NCBI GenBank assembly: GCA_025353235.1
Contig: JANXQZ010000152.1
Coordinates: forward strand, 1 to 12,958
Length of the DNA stretch: 12,958 bases
Direction of reading: 5' to 3'
Source: Bryobacterales bacterium
GTDB lineage: Bacteria > Acidobacteriota > Terriglobia > Bryobacterales > Bryobacteraceae
Part shown: in pieces, positions 1 through 9,189 of the stretch
How the letters are laid out: the number at the start of each line of letters is the position of its first letter
How positions within the stretch are numbered: position 1 is the first letter of the stretch
Notes under the pieces: model-generated
Told to the model about the DNA's origin: nothing
Seen by the model: only the letters and a program-made list of their open reading frames with translations
Database searches by the model: none
Position numbers and translations under genes: made by a program

Positions 1-2
1 CA

Positions 3-893
3 CGCGATCTGAATGTTTCGAATCCCAGCTCCAACTACACCTTCCCGATTCTGGACGCAACCGGCAACCAGACCGGCAGCTACACCACGCCGATTTATAC
101 GCTCCCGCGCGCGAACTCCGCTTACAACGCAGGCGTCTATGAAGCGGATTCAGCCGGCAACACCTACTACAACGCGTTGCTCGTGAATCTGACTCGCCGC
201 TACTCGAATTGGCTGCAGGGCTCGCTCGCCTACACCTACGGGCACGCGATCGACGATAACCAGGGCGGAGGTGGAAACACGTTGTTTGGTTCGGCTTTTG
301 CCACGTCCGTTTTCAATGGCGATTACAAGGGCGAGAAAGGGTCGAGCTCGATTGATCAGCGCCACCGGCTGGTAGTGAACGCAATCCTGGCGCCTACTTT
401 CACCCATAACACCGACGCAGTGTCTCGCTATTTGATCAACAACTGGCAGCTGTCGGTGGTGGAGGTAGCTGCCTCGTCCCAGCCGCTGACCCCGAATATC
501 CGCGTTCAGGACCGGGTGGCCAATACGATCAGCAGTTCGTCGCTGAATGGCTTGGGTGGATCGAACCGTGTGCCTTTCGAATCCATTTCGGCTCTGAACA
601 TCGGTCCTTTGTACCGGACCGATGCCCGCTTGGCCAAGATGTTGCCGGTTGGGGAGCGCCTGAAAGTGTATCTTCAGTTCGAGGCTTTCAACGTGTTTAA
701 TCACCCCATCATCAGCGGCTCCGGGCCACGGATCAACCAGCAGTATACGGCCATTAAGCAGACCAGCGGACCGCTCAACGGGATCATCGCATTAGTGCCT
801 AACGCAGCCTACGGCACGGTTGTTCAGACGCAATTCGCGCCAGACGGCACCACGGCTCGGCGTGCGCAGGCGTCGCTCCGTTTCGTGTTCTAA
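3..893 (+). CDS. TonB-dependent receptor (Oar-like), C-terminal part
   Basis: Partial gene: the frame is open from base 3, so the plug and N-terminal carboxypeptidase-regulatory-like domain lie upstream of the window. The visible 296 residues look like the last strands of an outer-membrane beta-barrel, with alternating aromatic/polar stretches such as LQGSLAYTYGHAIDD and YLINNWQLSVV. Near the end is FEAFNVFNHP, a motif typical of acidobacterial Oar-like TonB receptors, and the protein finishes LRFVF; a terminal Phe is the usual signal for BAM-mediated barrel assembly. Members import or bind large substrates at the outer membrane using TonB energy; the substrate cannot be read from this fragment. 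The stop codon is TAA at 891-893. An unrelated core gene (dnaG) follows after a long hairpin, so this is probably the end of its own transcription unit. Family assignment is fairly sure; specific function is unknown. Confidence 0.85.
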   Translation, partial: RDLNVSNPSSNYTFPILDATGNQTGSYTTPIYTLPRANSAYNAGVYEADSAGNTYYNALLVNLTRRYSNWLQGSLAYTYGHAIDDNQGGGGNTLFGSAFATSVFNGDYKGEKGSSSIDQRHRLVVNAILAPTFTHNTDAVSRYLINNWQLSVVEVAASSQPLTPNIRVQDRVANTISSSSLNGLGGSNRVPFESISALNIGPLYRTDARLAKMLPVGERLKVYLQFEAFNVFNHPIISGSGPRINQQYTAIKQTSGPLNGIIALVPNAAYGTVVQTQFAPDGTTARRAQASLRFVF

Positions 894-910
894 GACCGCT
901 TGCTGGTAAC

Positions 911-1004
911 ACCGCTCCCTGACGGTCACGGCTCAGTTCGGTAACCGCACGTTACCGAACCGACCGTTGGTTGCCGAACTGAGCCGTGACCGTCAGGGAG
1001 CGGT
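911..1004. repeat. 35-bp inverted repeat with nested alternative hairpin
   Basis: Arms at 911-945 and 970-1004 are complementary over 35 bp; the only non-Watson-Crick position is a T/G wobble near the loop. The 24-nt loop holds a second element: 936-945 (GTTCGGTAAC) is also perfectly complementary to 951-960 (GTTACCGAAC) across a 5-nt loop, so 936-945 can pair with either 951-960 or 970-979 but not both. The right arm is followed by TATTTTA. The element lies between the receptor stop (893) and the dnaG start (1018). It could end receptor transcription, be a REP/MITE-like repeat, or control readthrough into dnaG. From memory, GAGCCGTGACCGTCAGGGAG-like arms recur in Solibacter-type genomes, which would favour a dispersed repeat; this was not checked. 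The structure is seen directly; the role is inferred. Confidence 0.85.
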
Positions 1005-1017
1005 ATTTTAGAAGTTC

Positions 1018-2766
1018 ATGGACATCAAGGATCAGGTCAAGTCCGCAGTCGATATCGTACACGTCATCGGCGAACATGTCCGCCTCAAAAAACTCGGCGC
1101 GTCCGGGCGCTACGTAGGAATCTGCCCCTTTCATCAAGAGAAAAGTGCCTCCTTCTCCGTCCACGCCACCCTTCAGTTCTACAAGTGCTTCGGCTGCGAT
1201 GCCAAGGGCGACGTGTTCCAGTTCGTTCAGGAGATGCAGCACGTCACCTTCTTCGAGGCGCTCCAGATCCTGGCCGAGCGCAGCGGCATCCCCATGCCGA
1301 AACGCGCTGAATTCAGCGATCCCGAAACGAAACTGCGCGGCGCGCTGCATGAGATGCAGGAGCTCGCGGCTCAGCTCTTCCGCAACAACCTTGCTTCGCA
1401 GGCGGGGTCCGATGCCCGCGCTTATCTTGCAAAACGCGGAGTCACGCCCGAGCACGCCGAGGAGTTCGGGCTAGGGTTCTCGCTCGATTCGTGGGATCAG
1501 CTAACCCGTCGGCTGCAGGAGGGCCGCTTCCAGCATGACCAGCTGGAACAAAGCGGCCTGATTATGAAGCGCGCAGAGGGCAGCGGCTTTTACGACCGCT
1601 TCCGGGGCCGGCTCATGTTTCCGATTCATAACGAAGCCGGCAAGGTCATCGGCTTTGGAGGGCGCGCTCTCAAGACGGGAGACGAACCCAAGTATATGAA
1701 CTCGCCAGAGACGCCGCTGTATCACAAGAGTTTCGTCCTCTACAATCTGCACCGCGCCAAAGCCGCCGTTCGCACCGTGGAGCACACCGTGCTGGTGGAA
1801 GGCTACATGGACGTGATTGGCGTCCACGCGGCGGGCGTGCGCGAAGTGGTGGCGAGCTGCGGCACTTCGCTAACAAATACGCAGGTCAGAGTACTGAAGA
1901 AGCATGCGGACGCCATTGTGGTGAATTTCGATCCGGACGCAGCAGGGGCCAACGCCACCGAACGGTCAATTCAAATCCTGATCGAGGAAGGCATGCGCGT
2001 GCGCGTTCTGGAGCTCGAGGGCGGACTGGACCCGGATGAATATGTAAAACGCAATGGTGCCGACGCATACCGGGACAAATTGAAGCAAGCCTCGGGCTAC
2101 TTCCACTGGTTGGCGGAACGGGCTCGCCGCAAGTTCGATATGCGCTCGTCGGAAGGGCGCATTGCGGGTCTAAAATTCTTGCTGCCCGCGATCCAGCGGG
2201 TCTCGGACAGGCTTGAGCGCGCCACGATCGCTGGCGAGGTAGCCGCCTATCTGGGCGTGGATCGGGGATTGGTGCTGGAAGAGTTTCGCAAGATCGCCAC
2301 CGACAAGAGTGTGGCACCTACTCGCCGGGCGGCAACTCCGATTCCCGCCGCGGAGAAGCTGCTGCTGAACGCGCTGCTCGTCAGTCCGGAAGCCCGCGCC
2401 GCCGTGCTCCCGAAGCTGTGCGCGATGGCGATCTTCGAAAGGCTCACGATCCGTTCCATTTTCGAAGCATTGGAAGCCATGTCGAGCCGGAGCGAGCCGT
2501 TTAGCTTTGCCGATTTGGAAGCAAGGCTGAACGATCGCGATCGGGACCTATTGGCTGGCATGGTTTTCGCCGATGAAATAAGGGAGGAAGTTAGTGCCCT
2601 GGACCAAGCAGTGGAGTGCCTTCGGGCTATCGGAGCCCAGGATCGGGAGCTATTACGGTCGTCTTTGCGGAATAGTATAAGAGCCGCCGAACGAAGCGGA
2701 CAGATTCCCGAGGCCATGCGTCTAATGGAAGAACTAAATCGGCTTTCGGTGAAACAAAACCATTAG
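1018..2766 (+). CDS. dnaG: DNA primase DnaG
   Basis: Synthesises RNA primers for chromosomal replication, working with the replicative helicase at the fork. The 582-residue product is about the usual family length and complete. The N-terminal zinc-binding domain has Cys36, His39, Cys57 and Cys60 (C-x2-H-x17-C-x2-C, in CPFH and CFGC). The RNA-polymerase core contains YDRFRGRLMFPI (192-203) and GFGGRAL (212-218). The Toprim catalytic centre shows EGYMD (Glu261, Asp265), FDPD (Asp305, Asp307) and LDPDEY (Asp338, Asp340), matching the metal-binding acidic set of bacterial primases. Residues from about 445 on correspond to the helicase-interacting domain, which is poorly conserved in sequence. The ATG at 1018 gives the standard DnaG start (MDIKDQVKSAVDIV); only a weak AGAAG (1010-1014) lies before it. 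rpoD follows after 67 nt, the conserved dnaG-rpoD order. No rpsU is present upstream; a TonB receptor and a large hairpin occupy that place. Confidence 0.97.
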   Translation: MDIKDQVKSAVDIVHVIGEHVRLKKLGASGRYVGICPFHQEKSASFSVHATLQFYKCFGCDAKGDVFQFVQEMQHVTFFEALQILAERSGIPMPKRAEFSDPETKLRGALHEMQELAAQLFRNNLASQAGSDARAYLAKRGVTPEHAEEFGLGFSLDSWDQLTRRLQEGRFQHDQLEQSGLIMKRAEGSGFYDRFRGRLMFPIHNEAGKVIGFGGRALKTGDEPKYMNSPETPLYHKSFVLYNLHRAKAAVRTVEHTVLVEGYMDVIGVHAAGVREVVASCGTSLTNTQVRVLKKHADAIVVNFDPDAAGANATERSIQILIEEGMRVRVLELEGGLDPDEYVKRNGADAYRDKLKQASGYFHWLAERARRKFDMRSSEGRIAGLKFLLPAIQRVSDRLERATIAGEVAAYLGVDRGLVLEEFRKIATDKSVAPTRRAATPIPAAEKLLLNALLVSPEARAAVLPKLCAMAIFERLTIRSIFEALEAMSSRSEPFSFADLEARLNDRDRDLLAGMVFADEIREEVSALDQAVECLRAIGAQDRELLRSSLRNSIRAAERSGQIPEAMRLMEELNRLSVKQNH

Positions 2767-2833
2767 AAAATACACTCATTCTATGTTGTAAACTGAATGG
2801 GACCGTAATAGATGCTGGTTTTTTGGGGCTCCA

Positions 2834-4519
<1,686 letters not shown>

Positions 4520-4520
4520 T

Positions 4521-5123
4521 TTATTTGTAAATTGACCGGACTTGATCGAGAATTGCATCTGGAATCAGTCCATCGCAGGACTGGCCGAGGCGAATTCGAT
4601 CCCGGACGTCAGTCGAAGATATTTGCCGATACTTGCGGGAGAGGCTTAGCGGATGCACCCGTTCGCGAAATCTCTCCGGCGGCACATATTCGGCTTGTCG
4701 GGGCGCGACGAGCAACTCGAACTCCTTCAACATGTCGGATGCGAAGTCGGGCTCGCCATAGTCCCAGGCGATGATGCGTTCGGCGGCATCCGCGCCGCAC
4801 AAGAAGTACAACTTTGCCGATGGTCCGTAATGGACGCGGCATTGGCGCGCTATATCGATGAAAAGGCCTTGGCTGGACGTCGCAATCGAGCAAGGCACTT
4901 CGGCAAACGCGAGCCGGATCATCTCGATGCGTTGGTCCAGGCTTGCTCCAAAATATTCTTTGTGGGGGAAGACGCGAGGCAGAATGCAAACGACCTCGTC
5001 CACATGGGCTCCGGCGGCGTACAGGAGTTCCCGGTGCGCGATCGTGGGCGGATTGAAGCTTCCGGCCAGAATCCCGATGCTTGCTGGCTGGCTGGTGGTT
5101 CCAGACCTTTGAACGAACTCCAC
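4521..5123 (-). CDS. nadD: NadD-family nicotinate-nucleotide adenylyltransferase, atypical
   Basis: Predicted nucleotidyltransferase of the NadD/NMNAT family (200 residues), which joins nicotinate mononucleotide and ATP to make NaAD in NAD synthesis. Seen: the N-terminal nucleotide-binding motif ILAGSFNPPTIAH (18-30), PRVFPHKEY (49-57), FLCGADAAERIIAW (107-120, equivalent to the NadD GADS..W stretch) and the C-terminal ISSTDVRDRI (168-177), matching the family SSTxIR motif. Oddity: the canonical GTFDPxHxGH reads GSFNPPTIAH, so the first His of the HxGH motif is Thr27 and the Gly is Ala29; the second His (His30) is kept. Substrate choice is therefore less certain than membership, and a NAD-independent cytidylyl/adenylyl transferase role is possible. 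The start is GTG at 5123; GAGGG just before it is close for a ribosome site, and no alternative start precedes the nucleotide-binding motif. It is last in a four-gene minus-strand unit, 9 nt after the lipoprotein gene. It lacks the common rsfS neighbour. Confidence 0.75.
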   Translation of the reverse strand: MEFVQRSGTTSQPASIGILAGSFNPPTIAHRELLYAAGAHVDEVVCILPRVFPHKEYFGASLDQRIEMIRLAFAEVPCSIATSSQGLFIDIARQCRVHYGPSAKLYFLCGADAAERIIAWDYGEPDFASDMLKEFELLVAPRQAEYVPPERFRERVHPLSLSRKYRQISSTDVRDRIRLGQSCDGLIPDAILDQVRSIYK

Positions 5124-5132
5124 GCCCTCAGC

Positions 5133-6107
5133 TTATCTCGTATCTAGAGTTAAGACTGCATACCCGATCTGTCCGTGGATGTTTTCATCGGGCTTGGGCA
5201 AATCGCCTCCCCCGAACCAGACCCGCACTTGATCGCCTTCCACCAACACAGATGGGTCGCACAGCACCTGGGAATTCCATGGCTGATCGCCCTTGATGAC
5301 ATTTGGCAGCTTCTCCCAATGCACCCCGTCCCTAGACCGGGCGAGCCCTAGCCGGCGTTGCTCGCTCCGCGATCGGCCCGTGTACAGCAACCAGTAAAAA
5401 CCTCGCGTAGCCCACACGGCTGGCTCCCCTACGCCACCTTCGTCGAAATCCCCATATTCACCCAACTCTAGAATCGGGTTCGAGACCAGCTTGGACCATC
5501 GAATTCCATCGGAGGACGTGGCCACCCCAAGCCGCTGACGCCGCGCCCGATCCAGTCCAATGTAATAAAGATAGAGTCGGCCTTCGGTTTCGATTACATA
5601 GGGATCCGCCACGCCCCGTTCGTCCCAACTGCCATAGGGACCTGGACTCAACGCAGGTGCCCGGCTCACCGTCCAGCTTGTCAGCGAAACCTCGCGCGCC
5701 AGCTCAATCCGAGGTGTTCGCCCTGACTGGTAGTAATACAGCAACGTCCCCCGAAATTTCACAACGGACCCATTTGCCGCAATGTACTCCCCGGGAGAAA
5801 GAATCGGCCCACGCTTTGTCCACGCAATGCCATCAGGCGACGTGGCCACTCCAGTTCGCCACAGCTTGCCGTCAAAGCCCGAGTACAGATTGACATACCC
5901 TTCCGCAGTCTTGATCACGGATGGATTAAGCACATCCACGGAGTCCCAATCGCCTGGCTTGCCCGTGGAGAGAACGGGGGAGCTTCGTGCATCCCATCTC
6001 ACGCCGATCAAAGCGCCGCCCCCTGGCTGGGATGGAAGCGCAAAGTCGCGATACTCTCCGCATCCACACTGTAGAAGCGGCGCAAGGACCGCCAGCCAGC
6101 GTTTCAT
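5133..6107 (-). CDS. Five-bladed beta-propeller glycosidase-like lipoprotein
   Basis: Predicted secreted, lipid-anchored protein of 324 residues. The N-terminus (MKRWLAVLAPLLQCGC) is a short signal with a likely lipidation Cys16 after Gly15; the lipobox is imperfect. The rest resembles the five-bladed propeller of GH43/GH32/GH130-type enzymes. Each blade starts with an [acid/N]-[P/G]-x-V motif: Asn61-PSV, Asn112-GSV, Asp168-PYV, Glu228-PAV and Asp284-PSV. Three blades carry the related GVATSPDGIAW, GVATSSDGIRW and GLARSRDGVHW (about 86-96, 194-204, 254-264). In GH43 arabinanases the three catalytic acids sit in blades I, III and IV; here those places hold Asn61, Asp168 and Glu228, so the usual base Asp is Asn. 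It may be a sugar-binding or altered enzyme rather than a standard inverting hydrolase. The start overlaps the kinase stop (ATGA at 6107-6104) with no visible ribosome site, pointing to translational coupling. The fold call is good; the substrate is unknown. Confidence 0.7.
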   Translation of the reverse strand: MKRWLAVLAPLLQCGCGEYRDFALPSQPGGGALIGVRWDARSSPVLSTGKPGDWDSVDVLNPSVIKTAEGYVNLYSGFDGKLWRTGVATSPDGIAWTKRGPILSPGEYIAANGSVVKFRGTLLYYYQSGRTPRIELAREVSLTSWTVSRAPALSPGPYGSWDERGVADPYVIETEGRLYLYYIGLDRARRQRLGVATSSDGIRWSKLVSNPILELGEYGDFDEGGVGEPAVWATRGFYWLLYTGRSRSEQRRLGLARSRDGVHWEKLPNVIKGDQPWNSQVLCDPSVLVEGDQVRVWFGGGDLPKPDENIHGQIGYAVLTLDTR

Positions 6108-7237
6108 ATGGCAAGGCGGATAGTCAGCCCGGCGCCTTGACCCGGCTTGGAATCAAGCACCAGTGCACCGCCCAAAGTCCGGACGCGGCGCTTGATGCTA
6201 CCCGGGCCAAGCCGAAGCAGTTCCAGTTCTTCCAGCGAGTACTTTCCACTGAATGGGAATCCCTTGCCATTGTCCTCGATCGTGATCTCGATGTGCCGGT
6301 CATTCTTGTGAATCCCCATGGCGACCCTGGTGGCGCCCGAGTGCTTTTGCACGTTGTAGAGTGCCTCGCGCACGATCTGGAGCAGTTCAACCGAAATCTC
6401 AGGATCCGCAGGATCAACAAATTCGGCGCTTACAAATGACGCGAGTATGCCGCTATCCCGCTGAAATTGTTCGATCACGCGCCGGAACGAGACATTCAAA
6501 CTGCCTTCCATATCTACCGGACGCATGCTTCGCACGAAGGTCCTCAATTCCGAAACCTGGGTTTTGCAGAGCTCCTGCAGTTGCAGCAATTCCTCTTCGG
6601 CAGCGTCCCCGTCGCGGCCCATCAGCTTCCGAATGATTTCGAGCCGCATTTGAAACCCCACGAAGCTTTGGAGAGGACCATCGTGGAAATCGGCCGCAAT
6701 CCTTTGACGCTCGGATTCACGGGCTTTTTCGGCATCGTATCGATTCAAGACGCTTTGTCTCGAAGTCTTCGCCAGACGGTCCTTAAGAACTTGGCGTTCC
6801 ATTGCCACGGCCAAAGTTAGAATGCTTCCGCAGGCCACCGCCGGGAATAGCACCGGATACTGCACAGGTTGCGTGAAATTAAGATCCACAATGCACAATG
6901 CCGCGATGACAACCGGCCGCCACCACTCATGCTGGATGATGGCTACTGCGAGAACGAAAGCATAAAACAGCAGGCTTAAGGTATCGAAGTAGCGAGCGTT
7001 GTTCGAAAGCGCGAGCAAAAGATACGCGCTGTCTATTACTAACGCCAATCCAGAGTGACCTGAATCTTCGAGAGTACGCCAGAAGGAAGTTACGATGGCA
7101 TACAGCGCGTATGCGACCAACAGGCCAAACATCCAGGTTTTTAGAAAGCCCGAATCGTCATATTGAGCCGCGACACAACTGAGTGCGAGGGTCAGGCGAA
7201 CGGCGCGGAGCAGCCGCTGCCAAAGGAGCGGTAGCAT
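6104..7237 (-). CDS. Membrane sensor histidine kinase, NarL/DesK type (HisKA_3), orphan
   Basis: Predicted two-component sensor kinase. The first about 150 residues are mostly hydrophobic, with roughly four to six membrane segments (for example WMFGLLVAYALYAIV, LSLLFYAFVLAVAII, FPAVACGSILTLAVA) and no sizeable periplasmic domain, so it may sense a membrane-associated signal. A coiled linker (about 149-180) leads to the HisKA_3 dimerisation box ERQRIAADFHDGPLQSF, whose His (residue 185 from this start) is the phosphorylation site. The ATPase domain follows: N box REALYNVQKHS, G1 box EDNGKGF, then a degenerate-looking GPGSIKRRVRTLGG in place of the usual GLxGxxER lid. The frame can also begin one codon earlier at TTG 7240; ATG 7237 is chosen, and neither has a clear ribosome site. 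No response regulator is adjacent. The 3' end overlaps the propeller lipoprotein start by 4 nt. The gene begins 27 nt after the upstream secreted-protein stop, indicating one transcription unit. Confidence 0.9.
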   Translation of the reverse strand: MLPLLWQRLLRAVRLTLALSCVAAQYDDSGFLKTWMFGLLVAYALYAIVTSFWRTLEDSGHSGLALVIDSAYLLLALSNNARYFDTLSLLFYAFVLAVAIIQHEWWRPVVIAALCIVDLNFTQPVQYPVLFPAVACGSILTLAVAMERQVLKDRLAKTSRQSVLNRYDAEKARESERQRIAADFHDGPLQSFVGFQMRLEIIRKLMGRDGDAAEEELLQLQELCKTQVSELRTFVRSMRPVDMEGSLNVSFRRVIEQFQRDSGILASFVSAEFVDPADPEISVELLQIVREALYNVQKHSGATRVAMGIHKNDRHIEITIEDNGKGFPFSGKYSLEELELLRLGPGSIKRRVRTLGGALVLDSKPGQGAGLTIRLAI

Positions 7238-7264
7238 CAATAAACTTGTTCTTTCCCGATAATA

Positions 7265-9172
7265 TTACTGAGCCAAGTACAGCCGGACATGGTTGCTGGC
7301 TTGTCCTTCGACCTCGACGTACAGCTCGGCGGCCCCTTGATTAACGATCGCGGGTAACTCCGCTTCGATCAGATAATAGCCGATGTAGCCGGGCGCCAAA
7401 ATCGCCTGCGTAACTTCCAGAGGAATCCCGTCCATGTAAACGCGCACCCGCGCCACTACCTGAGGCGGCTCGTTCAAAGGAGCAGCGACTCCAGCCGGGT
7501 AGTCGGGTCTCACGCGGCCCAATCCGGTAGCCAGTATTTGGATGCGAGACTTTGGTCGCGCCGGCTTCGAGCTGTCCAGCAGCACTCCGGATTCTGAATC
7601 CAGCACGAGAGGGGAGCCATCCGGGTCGACGAAGATAGCGGGCGACGCGCTTCGCAGGGCAAAACCCATGGCGAATCGACCGGAGGCGGATTCAATGGAG
7701 AGCGCCACGGACGATCCCTGCGCGTTGAAAGGGACCTGAATCTGAGATGCCAAGTCTGACGCGGCGAGCACAGGCACGGGGCCGGAGCCGCTTTGGGCCG
7801 ATTGGACGTGCGCCCCGATCACACTGAGCAGTCCCCCGGGCGCAGTCGCCCGGGAGCTGAAGTCAGCCGCATTCACCACTCGAACGTCGCGCAAGCGATG
7901 CGGGGCAATGGTTGCGTATACTCCCATACCATCCAGCGCCACGAAAAGCTGATTCGCTCCAGCGTCGAGTTTCACATCCACAGCGGCAGCCTGAGGCAAT
8001 TTCTCCCCGATTGCGATCCAATTGGTCGGAGTACCGGCACTGCCCAGATCGGTGGCGGTCATAAACACGCCCGCGTCGGTGGCTACGTAAACTGCACCGC
8101 CGGTTGAGTCTGCCGTGACGCCATGCGCGGCTGAATCGGGCAGGCTTGCCGTCATGTCGTCCCAAAAAATTCCACCGTTCATGGTCCGCAGTACATGTGC
8201 GGCTTTGGTCTGAAAACTCGCGGACAAGTCGCGACGGCCGAGCGCGGCCACTGCGATGCGCGGGTCTTTGGGGTTGACGAAGATGGATTCAACGGGGCCT
8301 GCCAGCCGATCGGACGGAGCGCTCCAACTCCAACCTTTGTCAGCCGACGACCATAACTGGCCGTCTGAGCTGCCTGCGTACAGATATGTGCCAGACACGC
8401 CAAGCGCCGTAATCGACGTTCCAAAGGCTCGCGAGAGTGCAGATCTCACGCTGGCCTCCTGAGAGATATCGGCATTGTCCACAATCCGCCAAGCAGATTT
8501 CTCCCCCGGCATCCATTCCAGCTCGGAAGTTCCAGGGGTAGACAAGGCAATCCGCAATCCGCGCATTCCCGAGGGAGATGACAGAATCCGGCTCACCGGC
8601 AAGTTCGGCAGAAACTGATTCAGCCCAGACCACGACAGTCCACCATCAGCCGATCTCCAAACGCCGCCCGCGCCGGCTACAGCCAGTTCGTCCGGGTCGC
8701 GCGGCGAAACTGCCAGGTCGGAAAGACCCGGCCCCAGCAGCGACGCTCCCCGAAACTGCGTCAAGTTCGACCAGCTAGCCCCTCCGTCTTCCGAGCGGTA
8801 GGCTGCCAATCCGAGACCATACATGCGGCTGCGCGAGGCTTGCCGGATCTTAGCGGCTGGCTCTGGAACACTGGCTGCGGGCGCTGACTCCTGCCAAGGA
8901 GGATCGGAAGGTTTGGCTACGGAGCGCCATTTTTCGAAATCATCCGTTTCGAAAGTCTTTCCCGAGTGAGTGCGCGCAAATAAACGAAGCCCGTCCTCGG
9001 AGTACCAGACGCGGTCAACCGGTCCCGTAGCTACGGACGACAACCCCAGGTTGAAAGCTGCATTGCCGATGTGCCGCCACTCGCTCGGCTGGGTTTGGGC
9101 GTGCAACGATATGGCTAGAGAAAATACTCCCGCCATCACCGTGACCACTCGGCTCGTTACCCTACGACACAT
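7265..9172 (-). CDS. Secreted Asp-box beta-propeller protein with TIGR03437-like C-terminal domain
   Basis: 635-residue predicted exported protein; enzymatic role not recognised. The N-terminus has basic residues, a hydrophobic core (VVTVMAGVFSLAISL) and a probable signal-peptidase site after LHA (residue 25). Residues about 30-425 are a sialidase/BNR-like propeller with four Asp-box-type turns (SxDxGxxW): SEDGGASW (127-134), SADGGLSW (174-181), SADKGWSW (276-283) and the weaker TMNGGIFW (330-337). Residues about 429-635 open with VRVVNAADFSSRATAPGGLLSVIGAHV and end with a GYIGYYLIEAELP...SNHVRLYLAQ pattern. This resembles the TIGR03437 domain that is abundant in Solibacter; it is a recognition from memory, not a search. 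Related proteins are usually extracellular and of unknown function, sometimes attachment or carbohydrate-related. The start is ATG 9172, with a -10-like TACAAT only 11 nt before it and no ribosome site. First gene of the minus-strand unit leading to the kinase. Confidence 0.8.
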   Translation of the reverse strand: MCRRVTSRVVTVMAGVFSLAISLHAQTQPSEWRHIGNAAFNLGLSSVATGPVDRVWYSEDGLRLFARTHSGKTFETDDFEKWRSVAKPSDPPWQESAPAASVPEPAAKIRQASRSRMYGLGLAAYRSEDGGASWSNLTQFRGASLLGPGLSDLAVSPRDPDELAVAGAGGVWRSADGGLSWSGLNQFLPNLPVSRILSSPSGMRGLRIALSTPGTSELEWMPGEKSAWRIVDNADISQEASVRSALSRAFGTSITALGVSGTYLYAGSSDGQLWSSADKGWSWSAPSDRLAGPVESIFVNPKDPRIAVAALGRRDLSASFQTKAAHVLRTMNGGIFWDDMTASLPDSAAHGVTADSTGGAVYVATDAGVFMTATDLGSAGTPTNWIAIGEKLPQAAAVDVKLDAGANQLFVALDGMGVYATIAPHRLRDVRVVNAADFSSRATAPGGLLSVIGAHVQSAQSGSGPVPVLAASDLASQIQVPFNAQGSSVALSIESASGRFAMGFALRSASPAIFVDPDGSPLVLDSESGVLLDSSKPARPKSRIQILATGLGRVRPDYPAGVAAPLNEPPQVVARVRVYMDGIPLEVTQAILAPGYIGYYLIEAELPAIVNQGAAELYVEVEGQASNHVRLYLAQ

Positions 9173-9183
9173 GTATCGAATCC

Positions 9184-9189
9184 ATTGTA
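9184..9189 (-). promoter_or_regulatory. -10-like element giving a near-leaderless transcript
   Basis: On the minus strand TACAAT (9189-9184) differs from the TATAAT consensus at one base. With usual spacing, transcription would start about five bases before ATG 9172, leaving no room for a ribosome site, and none is seen there. The hexamer 17 nt upstream (GAGGCG) does not look like a -35 box. This is inference from one hexamer. Confidence 0.35.

Noticed and set aside
952..1455. Minus-strand open frame of 167 codons overlapping the 5' end of dnaG
   Set aside because: It is the reverse shadow of dnaG plus the hairpin; dnaG motifs on the plus strand are unambiguous.
2767..2833. Possible promoter between dnaG and rpoD (TTGTAA at 2786, TAATAG at 2806)
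   Set aside because: The two hexamers are only 14 bases apart, and shifting either loses the match; too weak to list.
7835..7854. Perfect 8-bp inverted repeat with a 4-nt loop inside the TIGR03437-like domain
   Set aside because: It lies in coding sequence for conserved APGG residues in GC-rich DNA; chance is the simplest explanation.
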